Source: Beijerinckiaceae bacterium
Lineage (GTDB): Bacteria; Pseudomonadota; Alphaproteobacteria; Rhizobiales; Beijerinckiaceae
Assembly: GCA_004298435.1 (NCBI GenBank)
Contig: SCSF01000161.1
Span: 1 to 59,765, forward strand
DNA length: 59,765 nucleotides
Direction: 5' to 3'
Shown here one piece after another: positions 44,447 through 53,476 of this stretch (position 1 is its first letter; each line of letters starts with the position of its first letter). A program made the position numbers and the translations under genes. The notes under the pieces were generated by a model. That model had not been told where the DNA came from, searched no databases, and worked only from the letters and a program-made list of their open reading frames with translations.

Positions 44447-45128
44447 GGATGCAGGAATGAAGGAAGCGGCGGTTTCGTTTGACACGGTCGATCTCTGGCT
44501 GGGGCGGGGTGCGTCCCGCATTCATATACTTAAGCAGATTTCGCTGCGGATCGAGCCGGGCGAAACCGTTGCCCTGCTAGGACCCTCCGGTTCGGGCAAA
44601 TCGACGCTGCTGATGGCTATGGCAGGCCTGGAGCGGGCGGATTCAGGCAGCATCAAGATCGAAGGCGTCGCACTTGGAACCATGAACGAAGACGGCCTGG
44701 CGCGGTTTCGCGGGCAAAGGATAGGCATCGTCTTTCAATCCTTCCATTTGATCCCGACCATGACGGCGCTCGAAAATGTCGCGGTGCCTCTCGAATTGTC
44801 GGGCGAAGCGGACGCCTTTGCGCGCGCCGCGGCCGAACTCACGGCGGTCGGCCTGAAGGAAAGGCTCAAACATTATCCGGCCGAATTGTCCGGCGGCGAG
44901 CAACAGCGTGTCGCGCTGGCGCGTGCGCTGGCGCCGAACCCTTCGCTTCTGATTGCCGACGAACCGACCGGCAATCTCGACGAAGAAACCGGCCGGAGCG
45001 TCGTCGATCTAATGTTTGCCTTGCGGCGTGAGCGCGGTGCGACGCTGGTTCTTGTTACGCATGACATCGGGCTGGCGCAAAAATGCGACCGCACGATCAA
45101 GCTGCGGTCCGGGCGCATTGAGGCGTAG
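44445..45128 (+). CDS. ybbA: YbbA-like ABC transporter ATPase (MacB/LolD type)
   Basis: 227 residues from ATG 44445; an alternative ATG at 44457 gives the usual YbbA start MKEAAVSFD. ABC motifs: Walker A GPSGSGKS at 46-53, Q-loop FQSFHLIP near 97, signature LSGGEQQR at 148-155, and Walker B LLIADEP at 168-174 with THD nearby. It powers the FtsX-type permease encoded at 45640, as in E. coli YbbA-YbbP. This ABC type works as a mechanotransmitter or lipoprotein/lipid extractor and not as a solute pump. The gene lies opposite tesA. About 510 bases, containing a reverse-strand His/Met-rich gene, separate it from its permease. Confidence 0.94.
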   Translation: MDAGMKEAAVSFDTVDLWLGRGASRIHILKQISLRIEPGETVALLGPSGSGKSTLLMAMAGLERADSGSIKIEGVALGTMNEDGLARFRGQRIGIVFQSFHLIPTMTALENVAVPLELSGEADAFARAAAELTAVGLKERLKHYPAELSGGEQQRVALARALAPNPSLLIADEPTGNLDEETGRSVVDLMFALRRERGATLVLVTHDIGLAQKCDRTIKLRSGRIEA

Positions 45129-45212
45129 CTTATTATCCCTCAAATCCCGGCGAAGGTTCACTTCGACCGGGAAAAGAGATTGAGCAGAAAAACGATTCTG
45201 GTATTCAGCCGC

Positions 45213-45470
45213 TTAATGCGCCGGAGTTGCCGGTTTCATCGGATGCATTGGATGCATGGGATGATGATGGTGCTTCATGAGCGGATGGGGATGATGCTTG
45301 CGGTGGATCACAACGGCGGGATGATGGCCTTTCATCTTGTGATTCATCATCGTGTCTTTGTGGGGGGCAGCCGTGTCGCTCTCCGCGGCTTGCACCGCAG
45401 TTGCGGCGAAAAGGCTGAATGCGGCGACGGCCAGGATGGCCTGTCCTGTCTTCATCATAGCGCGTTTCAT
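45213..45470 (-). CDS. His/Met-rich secreted protein, possible metal binder
   Basis: 85 residues. A signal peptide (MKRAMMKTGQAILAVAAFSL, then FAATAVQAAES) with cleavage near VQA leaves a mature chain of about 55 residues. That chain contains 15 histidines and many methionines, mostly in the final 40 (GHHPAVVIHRKHHPHPLMKH and on to HPMHPMHPMKPATPAH). Such composition suggests binding of Cu, Ni or Zn in the periplasm. The gene sits on the reverse strand between ybbA and its permease, so it interrupts the conserved pair. A GGAGG-like GGAAACGCC stretch lies upstream. No homologue recognised; the assignment as coding rests on signal peptide and composition. Confidence 0.75.
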   Translation of the reverse strand: MKRAMMKTGQAILAVAAFSLFAATAVQAAESDTAAPHKDTMMNHKMKGHHPAVVIHRKHHPHPLMKHHHHPMHPMHPMKPATPAH

Positions 45471-45639
45471 GGCGTTTCCTCCAAAGCCAGGGGCTCGATC
45501 CGTTCAGGCCCTATTGGCCCCAAGTTCAGGCTGAACGGAGCGATGGGATTGCCGCGCGAACGCAACGTCTGACAGGCCGAAACGTTGCTTTGAGGGCGCA
45601 ATATTGTTTTGCCTCCTGTCACGGCCTAGATAGCGACCC

Positions 45640-48204
45640 ATGCCTCTTAAACCATTTGACGCTTCGAAATTGCCCGTGGTCCTGCGCCTCGCACTGCGGG
45701 ATTTTCGCGGCGGGGCGTCCGGCTTTTTCATCTTTCTTGCCTGTCTCGCGATCGGAGTTGCGGCGATCACCGGTGTCGGAGCCATTGCCCACGCGCTCTC
45801 GGATGGGGTGGCGCAAAAAGGCCGTGTGATCCTCGGCGGCGATATTTCGTTCGAACTCGTGCAGCGCGAAGCAACTCCGGCAGAACGCGCGGTTCTTTCA
45901 AAGCAGGGGAAACTTTCGCAAGTCGCTTTGATGCGCGCGATGGCGCGCACGGTTGGCGGGCAATCAGCGCTCGTCGAAATCAAGGCGGTGGGCGCAAGCT
46001 ATCCGGTGGCTGGTTCTGTCGTGCTCGATCCGCCTGTGCCGCTCGCCAAAGCGCTCAGCCTGCGGGATGGCGTCTATGGCCTGGTGGCCGATCCCACAAT
46101 CACCGCAAGGCTCGGCCTGAAACGCGGCGATCGCTTCAAGATCGGTGGGCAAAACTTCGAATTGCGGGCGGATCTGACGTCCGAGCCGGACAAGCTCGCG
46201 GGCGGCGTCGGTTTCGGCCCGCGCGTCCTGATGTCGGTTGAAGGGTTGCGCGCCACGCATCTCCTACAGCCCGGCGCACTCGTCAAATGGATCTATCGAC
46301 TCTCCTTGCCTGGCAAAACGTCGCCCTCAGACGCGCGGCTCGCTGCGGTCGCTGCCACCGTGCATACGGCGCTGCCGAATGCCGGATTCGAGACGCGCAC
46401 GCGCAAAAATGTCTCGCCGGAATTTTCGCGCGGTCTCGAACGGTTCAGCCAGTTTCTCACCCTGGTGGGCTTGACCTCGCTCATTATCGGCGGTGTCGGC
46501 ATAGCCAATGCCGTGCATGTCTTTGTCGAGCGCAAGAAGCCTGTGATCGCGACATTGAAGGCGCTTGGCGCCACCGGCGGGTTCTGCTTCGTGCTGGTGC
46601 TGGTGGAGGTGATGTTCATGGCGGCCATCGGCATCGCCATTGGCATTGTCATAGGCTCCACTCTGCCTTTCATACTCAATGCCGTTTTCGCCAAGCTCAT
46701 TCAGTTTCCGCTTGCGCCGTCGCTTTATCCGGACGAAATGGCTGTCGGCCTGCTGTATGGAACATTAACGGCGCTCGCCTTTTGTCTCGCGCCACTCGGA
46801 CGCGCGCATGATGTGCCGGTGCCGGCCCTGTTTCGCGACGAGGTTTCCCCACAGGCGACGCCGCTGCGGATGCGCTATCGCGCGCTGGCAGCGCTGGCGG
46901 CGCTTGGCCTTGCGGTAGCGGTATTCTCGTTGACCTCCGACCGGAGGCTTGCGCTCACCTATCTTGCCGCGTGCTTTGGCGGCTTTGTGTTTCTCCGCGC
47001 CGCAGCCGCGCTTCTCATGTTCGGCGCGAAGCGGATGCCGCATCCGCGCCGGGCGGAGTTGCGCCTAGCAGTCGCCAACCTTTATCGGCCCGGCGCATTG
47101 ACGCCGGCCATTGTGCTGTCGCTCGGTCTTGGCCTCGCGCTGCTCGTCGGGCTTGCGCTGATCGATGCCAATCTGCGCCATGAACTCGGCGACGCGCGCG
47201 GCGGCAAAACGCCGAGCTTCTTCTTTATGGGCATCCCGCAGCCGGACGCGCAGGCGTTTCGCAACTTTCTCACCCGTCACGCTGAAGCGGGGCGCATCGA
47301 ACTGGTGCCCATGCTGCGCGGACGAATCGTCGCGCTCAAAGGCGTCCCGGCGCAAAAGGCGAAGGTGAAGGATAAGGCCCAATGGGTATTGCTTGGCGAT
47401 CGCGGAATCACTTTTGCAAAACAGGTGCCGCGAGGCTCAAGGATCGTCGCCGGAAAATGGTGGAACGCTGATTATGTCGGGCCGCCGCTGGTCTCGCTCG
47501 ATGCCGATATTGCCGACGGCCTCGGGCTTCGCGTCGGCGATGAGATCGCGGTCAATGTGCTCGGCCGCCGGATCGAGGCGCGCGTCGCCAATCTACGGCA
47601 TATCGACTGGCGCAATATGGGGATCAATTTCATTCTCGTCTTTTCGCCCAATGTGTTCACCGGGGCTCCCTACAGCGATCTTGCGACCGTAACCTTCCCG
47701 CACGACAGCAAAAATCGCGACATGGCGCTTGTGCGCGAAACCGCAAAAGCCTTCCCCGCGGTGGTAAGCCTGCGGGTGAAGGATGCTCTGGAGGCGATCA
47801 GGGATGTGGTCGATCAGTTGAGCCTTGCGGTGCGCGCCGCTGCGAGCGTTGCGCTCATCGCCGCCACGCTGGTCCTCGGAGGCGCACTGGCGGCGGGGCA
47901 GGAGACGCGGCTTTATGACAGCGTGGTTCTGAAAGTCCTCGGCGCGACGCGGGCGAAGCTGCTTTTGTCGTTTCTGTATGAATTCGGCATCATCGGGCTG
48001 GCGACCGCCGCCTTTGGCATCGTCGCTGGCAGCTTTGCCGCGCTGGCGGTGGTGAAGTTCGTTATGAAACTCGATTTCGTATGGTTGTGGCCGCAGGCTT
48101 TCGCCGCGGCGCTGGGAGCGCTTGCCGTAGCCGTATTGCTCGGCATTGCCGGCACGTTCCGGGTGCTGGGGCGCAAGCCGGCGCAATACTTACGAAATCT
48201 TTAG
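45640..48204 (+). CDS. ybbP: YbbP-like FtsX-family ABC permease
   Basis: 854 residues with about 10 membrane segments. The first follows the N-terminal 25 residues (GFFIFLACLAIGVAAITGVG). A large extracytoplasmic domain follows, then an FtsX block of helices near 275-420 (FLTLVGLTSLIIGGVGIANA). A second periplasmic part and a second FtsX block close the protein (AASVALIAATLVLGGALAAG near 730-750, then GLATAAFGIVAGSFAALAVV). This doubled arrangement is characteristic of YbbP (804 residues in E. coli). It is the membrane partner of YbbA. The exact cargo is unknown; the tesA neighbour and family suggest lipid or envelope work. The reading frame is intact throughout. Confidence 0.92.
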   Translation: MPLKPFDASKLPVVLRLALRDFRGGASGFFIFLACLAIGVAAITGVGAIAHALSDGVAQKGRVILGGDISFELVQREATPAERAVLSKQGKLSQVALMRAMARTVGGQSALVEIKAVGASYPVAGSVVLDPPVPLAKALSLRDGVYGLVADPTITARLGLKRGDRFKIGGQNFELRADLTSEPDKLAGGVGFGPRVLMSVEGLRATHLLQPGALVKWIYRLSLPGKTSPSDARLAAVAATVHTALPNAGFETRTRKNVSPEFSRGLERFSQFLTLVGLTSLIIGGVGIANAVHVFVERKKPVIATLKALGATGGFCFVLVLVEVMFMAAIGIAIGIVIGSTLPFILNAVFAKLIQFPLAPSLYPDEMAVGLLYGTLTALAFCLAPLGRAHDVPVPALFRDEVSPQATPLRMRYRALAALAALGLAVAVFSLTSDRRLALTYLAACFGGFVFLRAAAALLMFGAKRMPHPRRAELRLAVANLYRPGALTPAIVLSLGLGLALLVGLALIDANLRHELGDARGGKTPSFFFMGIPQPDAQAFRNFLTRHAEAGRIELVPMLRGRIVALKGVPAQKAKVKDKAQWVLLGDRGITFAKQVPRGSRIVAGKWWNADYVGPPLVSLDADIADGLGLRVGDEIAVNVLGRRIEARVANLRHIDWRNMGINFILVFSPNVFTGAPYSDLATVTFPHDSKNRDMALVRETAKAFPAVVSLRVKDALEAIRDVVDQLSLAVRAAASVALIAATLVLGGALAAGQETRLYDSVVLKVLGATRAKLLLSFLYEFGIIGLATAAFGIVAGSFAALAVVKFVMKLDFVWLWPQAFAAALGALAVAVLLGIAGTFRVLGRKPAQYLRNL

Positions 48205-48442
48205 GTTGCGGGGCTGGCGGTGGAGGCGTTCTCCCTTGTGTGCGCCATAAACCGACGCCATATTGCTGTTTGATCTCCTTCGACCGGTCCCGGCTACGGT
48301 TCTGGTCTGAAGGAGGCGCAGCGCGCCGTTCGCTGTTTTGCGTCGAGCCCCGCGCTGTATTATTATTGGCGGACGATCCTGCCCATTTCGGTGCAGGCAA
48401 GCGCCTGGGGGCGATCGAGCCTCCGAAACCCGAGAGGAAACC

Positions 48443-49228
48443 ATGTCCGACTTCGATCGCAACGCTGCCCGTTGGGGCCAGGGCTACGCCCGCGCCGGCC
48501 GCGCCGAAATCGACCAGGGCCTGCGCTCTTACATGCTGGGCGTCTACAACAACATGGTGATCGGGCTTGCGCTCACCGGTCTGGTGGCATTTGGCGCAAA
48601 TATGCTCGCTGTCACCACTGATCCTTCGCGCGCAGTGGTCCGTGTTGGACACATCATGCTGACTCCCATCGGTCAGGCTCTTTACCTGAGCCCGCTGAAG
48701 TGGGTTGTTATGCTGGCACCGCTCGCTTTCGTGTTCTTCTTCTCGTTCCGTCTGAACCAGATGGCGGCGGATACGGCGCGCAACGTATTCTATGCGTTTG
48801 CGGCCTTCATGGGCCTGTCGCTTTCGACGATTCTTCTGATCTATACCGGCACATCGATCGCGGCGGCCTTCTTCGAGACGGCGGCGGCCTTCGGCGCACT
48901 GAGCCTCTATGGCTATACGACGAAGCGTGATCTTTCGCCGATCGGGTCCTTCCTGATCATGGGCGTGTTCGGGATCATCATCGCGAGCCTGGTGAACCTG
49001 ATCTTCGTCCACAGCTCCGCCTTTCAGTTCGGGATAGCGATCCTGACGGTGCTGATCTTCGCGGGCCTCACGGCCTGGGATACGCAGGCGATCAAGGAGA
49101 TGTACTATGAGTCCGACGGCTATGAGGTCGCGACCAAGAAATCGGTGAATGGCGCTTTGATGCTCTATCTCGATTTCATCAACATCTTCCAGTCGCTGCT
49201 CTATCTGACGGGCTCGCGCAATAATTAA
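48443..49228 (+). CDS. Bax inhibitor-1/YccA-family membrane protein
   Basis: 261 residues from an ATG with GAGAGG upstream. After a 35-residue cytoplasmic head, seven transmembrane segments follow (NNMVIGLALTGLVAFGANML near 37, WVVMLAPLAFVFFFSFRL near 92, NVFYAFAAFMGLSLSTILLI and others). The family signature DTQAIKEMYYE is near 215-225, within the conserved acidic pair region that forms the pH-sensitive Ca2+ leak in BsYetJ. The usual bacterial roles are membrane protein quality control (YccA and FtsH) and ion leak. It ends at a strong terminator at 49261-49287. A 238-base leader separates it from the permease gene. Confidence 0.93.
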   Translation: MSDFDRNAARWGQGYARAGRAEIDQGLRSYMLGVYNNMVIGLALTGLVAFGANMLAVTTDPSRAVVRVGHIMLTPIGQALYLSPLKWVVMLAPLAFVFFFSFRLNQMAADTARNVFYAFAAFMGLSLSTILLIYTGTSIAAAFFETAAAFGALSLYGYTTKRDLSPIGSFLIMGVFGIIIASLVNLIFVHSSAFQFGIAILTVLIFAGLTAWDTQAIKEMYYESDGYEVATKKSVNGALMLYLDFINIFQSLLYLTGSRNN

Positions 49229-49260
49229 GGGCTGATGGCCTGCGACTGCCAACGAATGCA

Positions 49261-49287
49261 AAACGCCCCCTCTTCGGGGGCGTTTTT
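49261..49287 (+). terminator. Rho-independent terminator after BI-1 gene
   Basis: AAACGCCCCC, loop tcttc, GGGGGCGTTT with a T-run. It is a perfect stem. Confidence 0.92.
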
Positions 49288-49315
49288 ATTGGCTGCAAGG
49301 TCCGCCAATCAACGC

Positions 49316-49400
49316 GTCATGCGCGGACTTGATCCGCGCATCCAGGCACAACGGTCATCGCAAAGTGCCTGGATGGCCGGGTCAAGCCCGGCCATGACGG
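49316..49400. repeat. Intergenic palindromic repeat pair
   Basis: Two hairpin-forming palindromes in a row: tgcgcggacttgatccgcgc (49320-49339) and ggccgggtcaagcccggcc (near 49375-49393). The first recurs in reverse orientation at about 53453-53476. This type of intergenic repeat is widespread in Rhizobiales. Confidence 0.7.
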
Positions 49401-49459
49401 CGCGCAGTGCGTTCATTAATGCAAATCGGGAAAACCGCTCGCGCGAAAAGCTGCCGCTT

Positions 49460-49867
49460 TCACCCTGAGACGAGGGTAAGCTGCTTGTCGAGCGCCTTGA
49501 TGACGGGCGCCAGATCATGGCTGCGTTTCAGCACCTCGCCTGTCGCGGCAAGGACGCTGTAAGCGCCCTGCTTACGGGCAAACTGGGGCGACTTCTCGAT
49601 GCGATAGAGCGGGAATTCGCATGAGCGCCGGTAGATCGAAAACACGGCCTTCTGGTGTGCGAATTCGATCGCATAGTCGCGCCATTCTCCTTTCGCGACC
49701 TTGCGCCCGTAAAGATCGAGAATCTGGCGCAGCTCATGCCGGTCGAAGGAGACTCGTCCGGCTATGGCGTTGAAGGAATTGGGCCAGGATGATTTGAAGT
49801 TCTTGCCCTCGACGAGAGGAACCACCCGGCCCACGGGCTGATGATCTTCACTGGACTCGACGCTCAT
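49460..49867 (-). CDS. DUF2794 protein
   Basis: 135 residues from the ATG at 49867, which has GGGGAGG nine bases upstream; the longer frame to 49912 uses a poorer start. Conserved parts are FDRHELRQILDLYGRKVAKG near 41, EWRDYAIEFAHQKAVFSIYR near 62 and FPLYRIEKSPQFARKQGAY near 84, which I recall as the core of DUF2794. That family is nearly confined to alphaproteobacteria and has no known function. The gene stands alone and is transcribed away from htpG. Its 569-base upstream gap holds an orphan terminator on the other strand. Confidence 0.85.
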   Translation of the reverse strand: MSVESSEDHQPVGRVVPLVEGKNFKSSWPNSFNAIAGRVSFDRHELRQILDLYGRKVAKGEWRDYAIEFAHQKAVFSIYRRSCEFPLYRIEKSPQFARKQGAYSVLAATGEVLKRSHDLAPVIKALDKQLTLVSG

Positions 49868-49929
49868 GCTTGCCTCCCCTTCCATGATCGCGGAAAGAGC
49901 GAAGATCGGCAAGCTTGGCGCGACATTTT

Positions 49930-50219
49930 GAGGACGGGGCTAGCGATCGCCAAGCTGGCCCTCGCGGTGGGAAAACCTCGCCACCGTTCTTGTAAATTGC
50001 TGAATCTTAATCGAATCAGCCAAGTGACGATTTTTCTGGCCTGTGGCTATGAAATCACAGTTTCGCCTTTTTGCAGCCTAGCGAGCGCCCATTTGCTGCG
50101 TGAGATTGCAGCGTCGCCATTCGGGTTCCTTCGCCTGATTCTCTGGGATTGTCAGCCCCCCAGCCCCCCTGGAGAATCGAAGGTCGGGACTCTCGTCGAT
50201 TTATGATGGTGACACTCTT
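49930..50219 (+). ncRNA. Candidate non-coding RNA before htpG
   Basis: A strong terminator at 50220 faces forward with no forward gene before it (the nearest gene, DUF2794, runs the other way). Within this stretch CCTTCGCCTGATTCTC (near 50129-50145) can pair with GAGAATCGAAGG (50172-50183), enclosing a C-rich loop. This suggests a short structured transcript, or an attenuated htpG leader. The promoter position is unknown, so the left bound is approximate. Confidence 0.35.
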
Positions 50220-50259
50220 AGAGCCGGTTTGAAGCTTCCGCTTCGACCGGCTCTTTTTT
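50220..50259 (+). terminator. Strong terminator with no upstream gene
   Basis: AGAGCCGGTTTGAAGC, loop ttcc, GCTTCGACCGGCTCT and then TTTTTT. The stem of about 15 pairs has one bulge. It ends a forward transcript that begins in the htpG-DUF2794 gap. Confidence 0.88.
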
Positions 50260-50436
50260 CATTGCTTTCTTCAAAGCCGGACATAGCGCCGCTTCTTCCA
50301 TTGTCCGGGAAGCGGCTGCCGCTCGCCTCGAACCGTGCTCCTCTCTTGAATCCCTCTGTTGCAAAAGCGATATCCCGGCTATTGCAAAGCGCCGGATGCG
50401 AGGTTGCGCCCGGCGGCGATATTCTGGAGGGAAGAG

Positions 50437-52395
50437 ATGACGGAGATGGACGGCCAAACCCATGCATTTCAGGCGGACGTGGCGCGGCTTCTCGATCTCA
50501 TGGTGCATTCGGTCTATTCCGAGCGCGAGATTTTCCTGCGCGAACTCGTCTCCAACGCCGCCGACGCCTGCGAAAAGCTGCGGCACGAGGCGCTGGCGGA
50601 TCCCGCGCTGACTGCGGATTGCCCGAGCTTTCTCATCAGGGTCACGATCGACAAGGCGAAGCGGACATTGGCCGTCGCCGACAACGGCATCGGCATGTCG
50701 CAGGAGGACCTTGCGAGTTCGCTTGGCACGATCGCACGCTCCGGCACCCGCGCTTTCCTCGAAAAGCTGCGCGCGGACAGCAAGGATGATGCACAGGAAA
50801 GCAAGCCGGTCGGCAATGATCTCATCGGCCAGTTTGGCATCGGCTTCTATTCGGCCTTCATGGTCGCGGACCATATCGATGTCGATTCGCGCCGCGCCGG
50901 ATCGGATGCCGCCTTCCGCTGGCGTTCGGACGGCAAGGGCAGCTTTTCCATCAGCCCGCTGCCGCTCGAAGACGCACCGACGCGCGGCACGAATGTCGTT
51001 TTGCATCTGAACGAGGCGAGCGGCGATTTCCTTGACGGCTACAGAGTCGAAAAGATCCTCCGCGACTATTCGAGCGCCATCGCGATACCCGTTGAACTCG
51101 TCGAAATCGGCGGCGAGAGCAGCGACGATGAAGAGCAGGGTAAAGCGTCAGAGCCGCGCCGCATCACTGATGGCTCTGCCCTCTGGACCAAGCCGAAAAG
51201 CGCCGTCAGCGAAGAAGCCTATACGGAATTCTATCACGGCCTCGCCGGTCAGTTCGACAAGCCGGCTCTGACCTTGCATTGGCACGCCGAAGGCCGGCAT
51301 GAATATTCCGTCCTCGCCTTCGTTCCCGGCTCGCGGCCTTTCGATCTTTTCGATCCGGCGCGCAAGGGCCGCGGCAAACTTTACGTCCGCCATGTGCTGA
51401 TCGCGCAGGATGCCGAAATCCTGCCGGGCTGGCTGAGGTTCGTCCGCCTCGTCGTCGATTCCGCTGATCTGCCGCTCAATGTCTCGCGCGAGATGATTCA
51501 GGAGAGCCCGGTCTATTCGATGATCAAGAAGGCCGTCGCCAATCGTGTCGTGCAGGAGTTGATCAAGCTTTCGGAGAATGATGCGGACGCCTATGCGCAG
51601 GTCTGGGACCATTTTGGCGCCGTCATAAAGGAGGGACTTTACGAGGACCCCGAGCGCCGCGATTCGCTTTTCAAGCTCGCGCGGTTTGCGACTTCGACGC
51701 ATCCCGACGGCAAGCGCAGTCTTGCTGATTATGTTGCGGCCCTGCGGCCGAACCAGACGGCCATCTATTATCTCCTCGGTGAAGACGTGAAGCGGCTGCA
51801 AGCGAGCCCGCAGCTCGAAGGCTTCCGCAGCCGTGGCATTGAGGTTCTGCTGCTGTCCGATCCCATCGACGCCTTCTGGGTCTCGAATGCGCTTGGCTAT
51901 GACGGCAAGCCGTTCAAATCCGTCTCGCAAGGCGCGGCTGACATCAAATCGATTGCGCCGGAGGAGGGTAAGGAAGCGCCGCCGAGCGAGCCGCCCTCCG
52001 CCCATCTTGCATCGCTCTTCGCCTTGATGAAGCAGCAGCTTGAAGAGGTCGTGGCGGATGTCAGGGCCTCCGACCGCCTGTCCGAGAGTCCCGCCTGTCT
52101 CATTGCGCAGGAGCATGGCCTCGACAGGCGTCTTGAGCGCCTGCTTGCCGAGCATGGGCAGCTCGGAAGCGCGCTTTCGAAGCCGGTCCTCGAAATCAAC
52201 CCGACCCATCCGCTCGTTATCGCGCTTGCCGACAGACTCGGCGACGCCGACAAGACGACGCTCGACGATATCATCTGGCTGCTGTTCGATGAGGCGCGGC
52301 TGATGGACGGCGAAAAGCCTCAGGACGCAGGCGGCTTCGCCGCGCGCCTCACGCGTATTCTTATGAAAGCCGCGTGTGAAAAACCGGCGGCATGA
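50437..52395 (+). CDS. htpG: Hsp90-type chaperone HtpG
   Basis: 652 residues from ATG 50437 with GGAGGG upstream. The N-terminal GHKL ATPase domain has the family box LMVHSVYSEREIFLRELVSN near 24-43, DNGIGMS near 86-92, and QFGIGFYSAFMVAD near 132. The middle domain keeps RDNPLNVSREMIQE-like DLPLNVSREMIQES near 346. The C-terminal dimerisation domain ends in ordinary fashion. It is a cytoplasmic ATP-dependent chaperone. The next gene, prmC, overlaps its stop by four bases (ATGA). A 180-base leader contains no recognised heat-shock element; the orphan terminator lies before it. Confidence 0.96.
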   Translation: MTEMDGQTHAFQADVARLLDLMVHSVYSEREIFLRELVSNAADACEKLRHEALADPALTADCPSFLIRVTIDKAKRTLAVADNGIGMSQEDLASSLGTIARSGTRAFLEKLRADSKDDAQESKPVGNDLIGQFGIGFYSAFMVADHIDVDSRRAGSDAAFRWRSDGKGSFSISPLPLEDAPTRGTNVVLHLNEASGDFLDGYRVEKILRDYSSAIAIPVELVEIGGESSDDEEQGKASEPRRITDGSALWTKPKSAVSEEAYTEFYHGLAGQFDKPALTLHWHAEGRHEYSVLAFVPGSRPFDLFDPARKGRGKLYVRHVLIAQDAEILPGWLRFVRLVVDSADLPLNVSREMIQESPVYSMIKKAVANRVVQELIKLSENDADAYAQVWDHFGAVIKEGLYEDPERRDSLFKLARFATSTHPDGKRSLADYVAALRPNQTAIYYLLGEDVKRLQASPQLEGFRSRGIEVLLLSDPIDAFWVSNALGYDGKPFKSVSQGAADIKSIAPEEGKEAPPSEPPSAHLASLFALMKQQLEEVVADVRASDRLSESPACLIAQEHGLDRRLERLLAEHGQLGSALSKPVLEINPTHPLVIALADRLGDADKTTLDDIIWLLFDEARLMDGEKPQDAGGFAARLTRILMKAACEKPAA

Positions 52396-53321
52396 CGCAA
52401 AACCCGCCGCTCGTCTTCGATCCGGCAACCCCCCGGCAGCAGGTCCAGCGCCAGCTCTCGGATTTGCTCGCGACGGCTGGATCGCAGGCCGCGATGACAG
52501 AGGCGCGCATGCTTCTTTGCGCAGCCTTGCACATCGATCATGCCGATCTGTTGCGTGAGGGGGAGCGCCCGATCGGCGCGCATGCGGAGCGTCTTGCCGA
52601 TCTTATCGCGCGCCGTTTGAAGCATGAGCCTGTGTCACGCATTTTGGGCCGGCGCGAGTTCTGGGGCCTCGATTTCAGCGTTTCTCCGGCCGTACTCGAT
52701 CCGCGCCCGGATACGGAAACGCTGGTTGAGGCGGTCCTCGCGGCGATTGGTTCGCGACGCGATGAGCGCTTGCGCGTGCTCGATCTTGGCACCGGATCCG
52801 GCGCGCTTCTCTGCGCTCTTCTGGCGAATTTCCCGGGAGGCTTCGGCCTTGGCGTCGATGTGTCGGAGGCAGCCTGCAAAATCGCGGCGAAAAATCTCGC
52901 GGCGCTTGGATTCGCGCAGCGCGGCCAAGTGGTCTGCGGCGACTGGGCGGAAGCTCTGCGCGGCAGCTTCGACATCATCGTCTCGAATCCGCCCTATATC
53001 GCGCATGCCGAGATTGCGACGCTTGATCCAAACGTTCGCGATTATGATCCGCATCTCGCGCTCGATGGCGGTGACGATGGTTATGCGGCTTACCGTGCCC
53101 TTGCGTCTGTATTGCCGGGTTTGCTGGCACAAGACGGCGTTGCGGTGCTCGAACTGGGCATAGGGCAGGGGCCTTGTGTCGGCAAACTTCTGCAAGCGGC
53201 GGGGCTCGTGGTTATGACCACCCGCCGTGATCTTGCCGGCATTGAACGCGCGATCGTCGCGAAAATGAGACCGCAGGACGAATGCCGACCTTCCCTCTCC
53301 CCGTTTTTCGGGGAGAGGTAA
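52392..53321 (+). CDS. prmC: Peptide chain release factor N5-glutamine methyltransferase
   Basis: 309 residues. The N-terminal helical domain ends near 85, where HEPVSRILGRREFWGLDFSV marks the family. The Rossmann methyltransferase domain has SAM-binding DLGTGSGALLCALL near 131 and the catalytic SNPPYI near 198-203. It methylates the glutamine of the GGQ loop in RF1 and RF2, in the cytoplasm. It is coupled to htpG by an ATGA overlap. The last ten codons are unusual. They are the palindromic repeat at 53294-53318, read as PSLSPFFGER before TAA, so an intergenic element supplied the C-terminus and stop. Confidence 0.94.
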   Translation: MTQNPPLVFDPATPRQQVQRQLSDLLATAGSQAAMTEARMLLCAALHIDHADLLREGERPIGAHAERLADLIARRLKHEPVSRILGRREFWGLDFSVSPAVLDPRPDTETLVEAVLAAIGSRRDERLRVLDLGTGSGALLCALLANFPGGFGLGVDVSEAACKIAAKNLAALGFAQRGQVVCGDWAEALRGSFDIIVSNPPYIAHAEIATLDPNVRDYDPHLALDGGDDGYAAYRALASVLPGLLAQDGVAVLELGIGQGPCVGKLLQAAGLVVMTTRRDLAGIERAIVAKMRPQDECRPSLSPFFGER

Positions 53322-53476
53322 GGTGAGGGGCCGGGAGATTTGCCTCAGCCATCCTCGTTGTCCGGCGGTTTGAAATTCGATTCACGGTGCGGCTACTCAC
53401 CAAGCCCCTCACCCTAACCCTCTCCCCGATTTACGGGGAGAGGGATCGCGCTGCGCGGATCAAGTCCGCGCATGAC
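53293..53476. repeat. REP pair and related palindromes after prmC
   Basis: Copy A (53293-53330, CCTCTCCCCGTTTTTCGGGG with flanks) and copy B (about 53405-53444) are inverted copies of one another. Each has a CCTCTCCCC/GGGGAGAGG hairpin and a ggtgagggg tail. A third element (53453-53476) matches the repeat at 49316. Copy A lies inside the 3' end of prmC. Confidence 0.85.
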
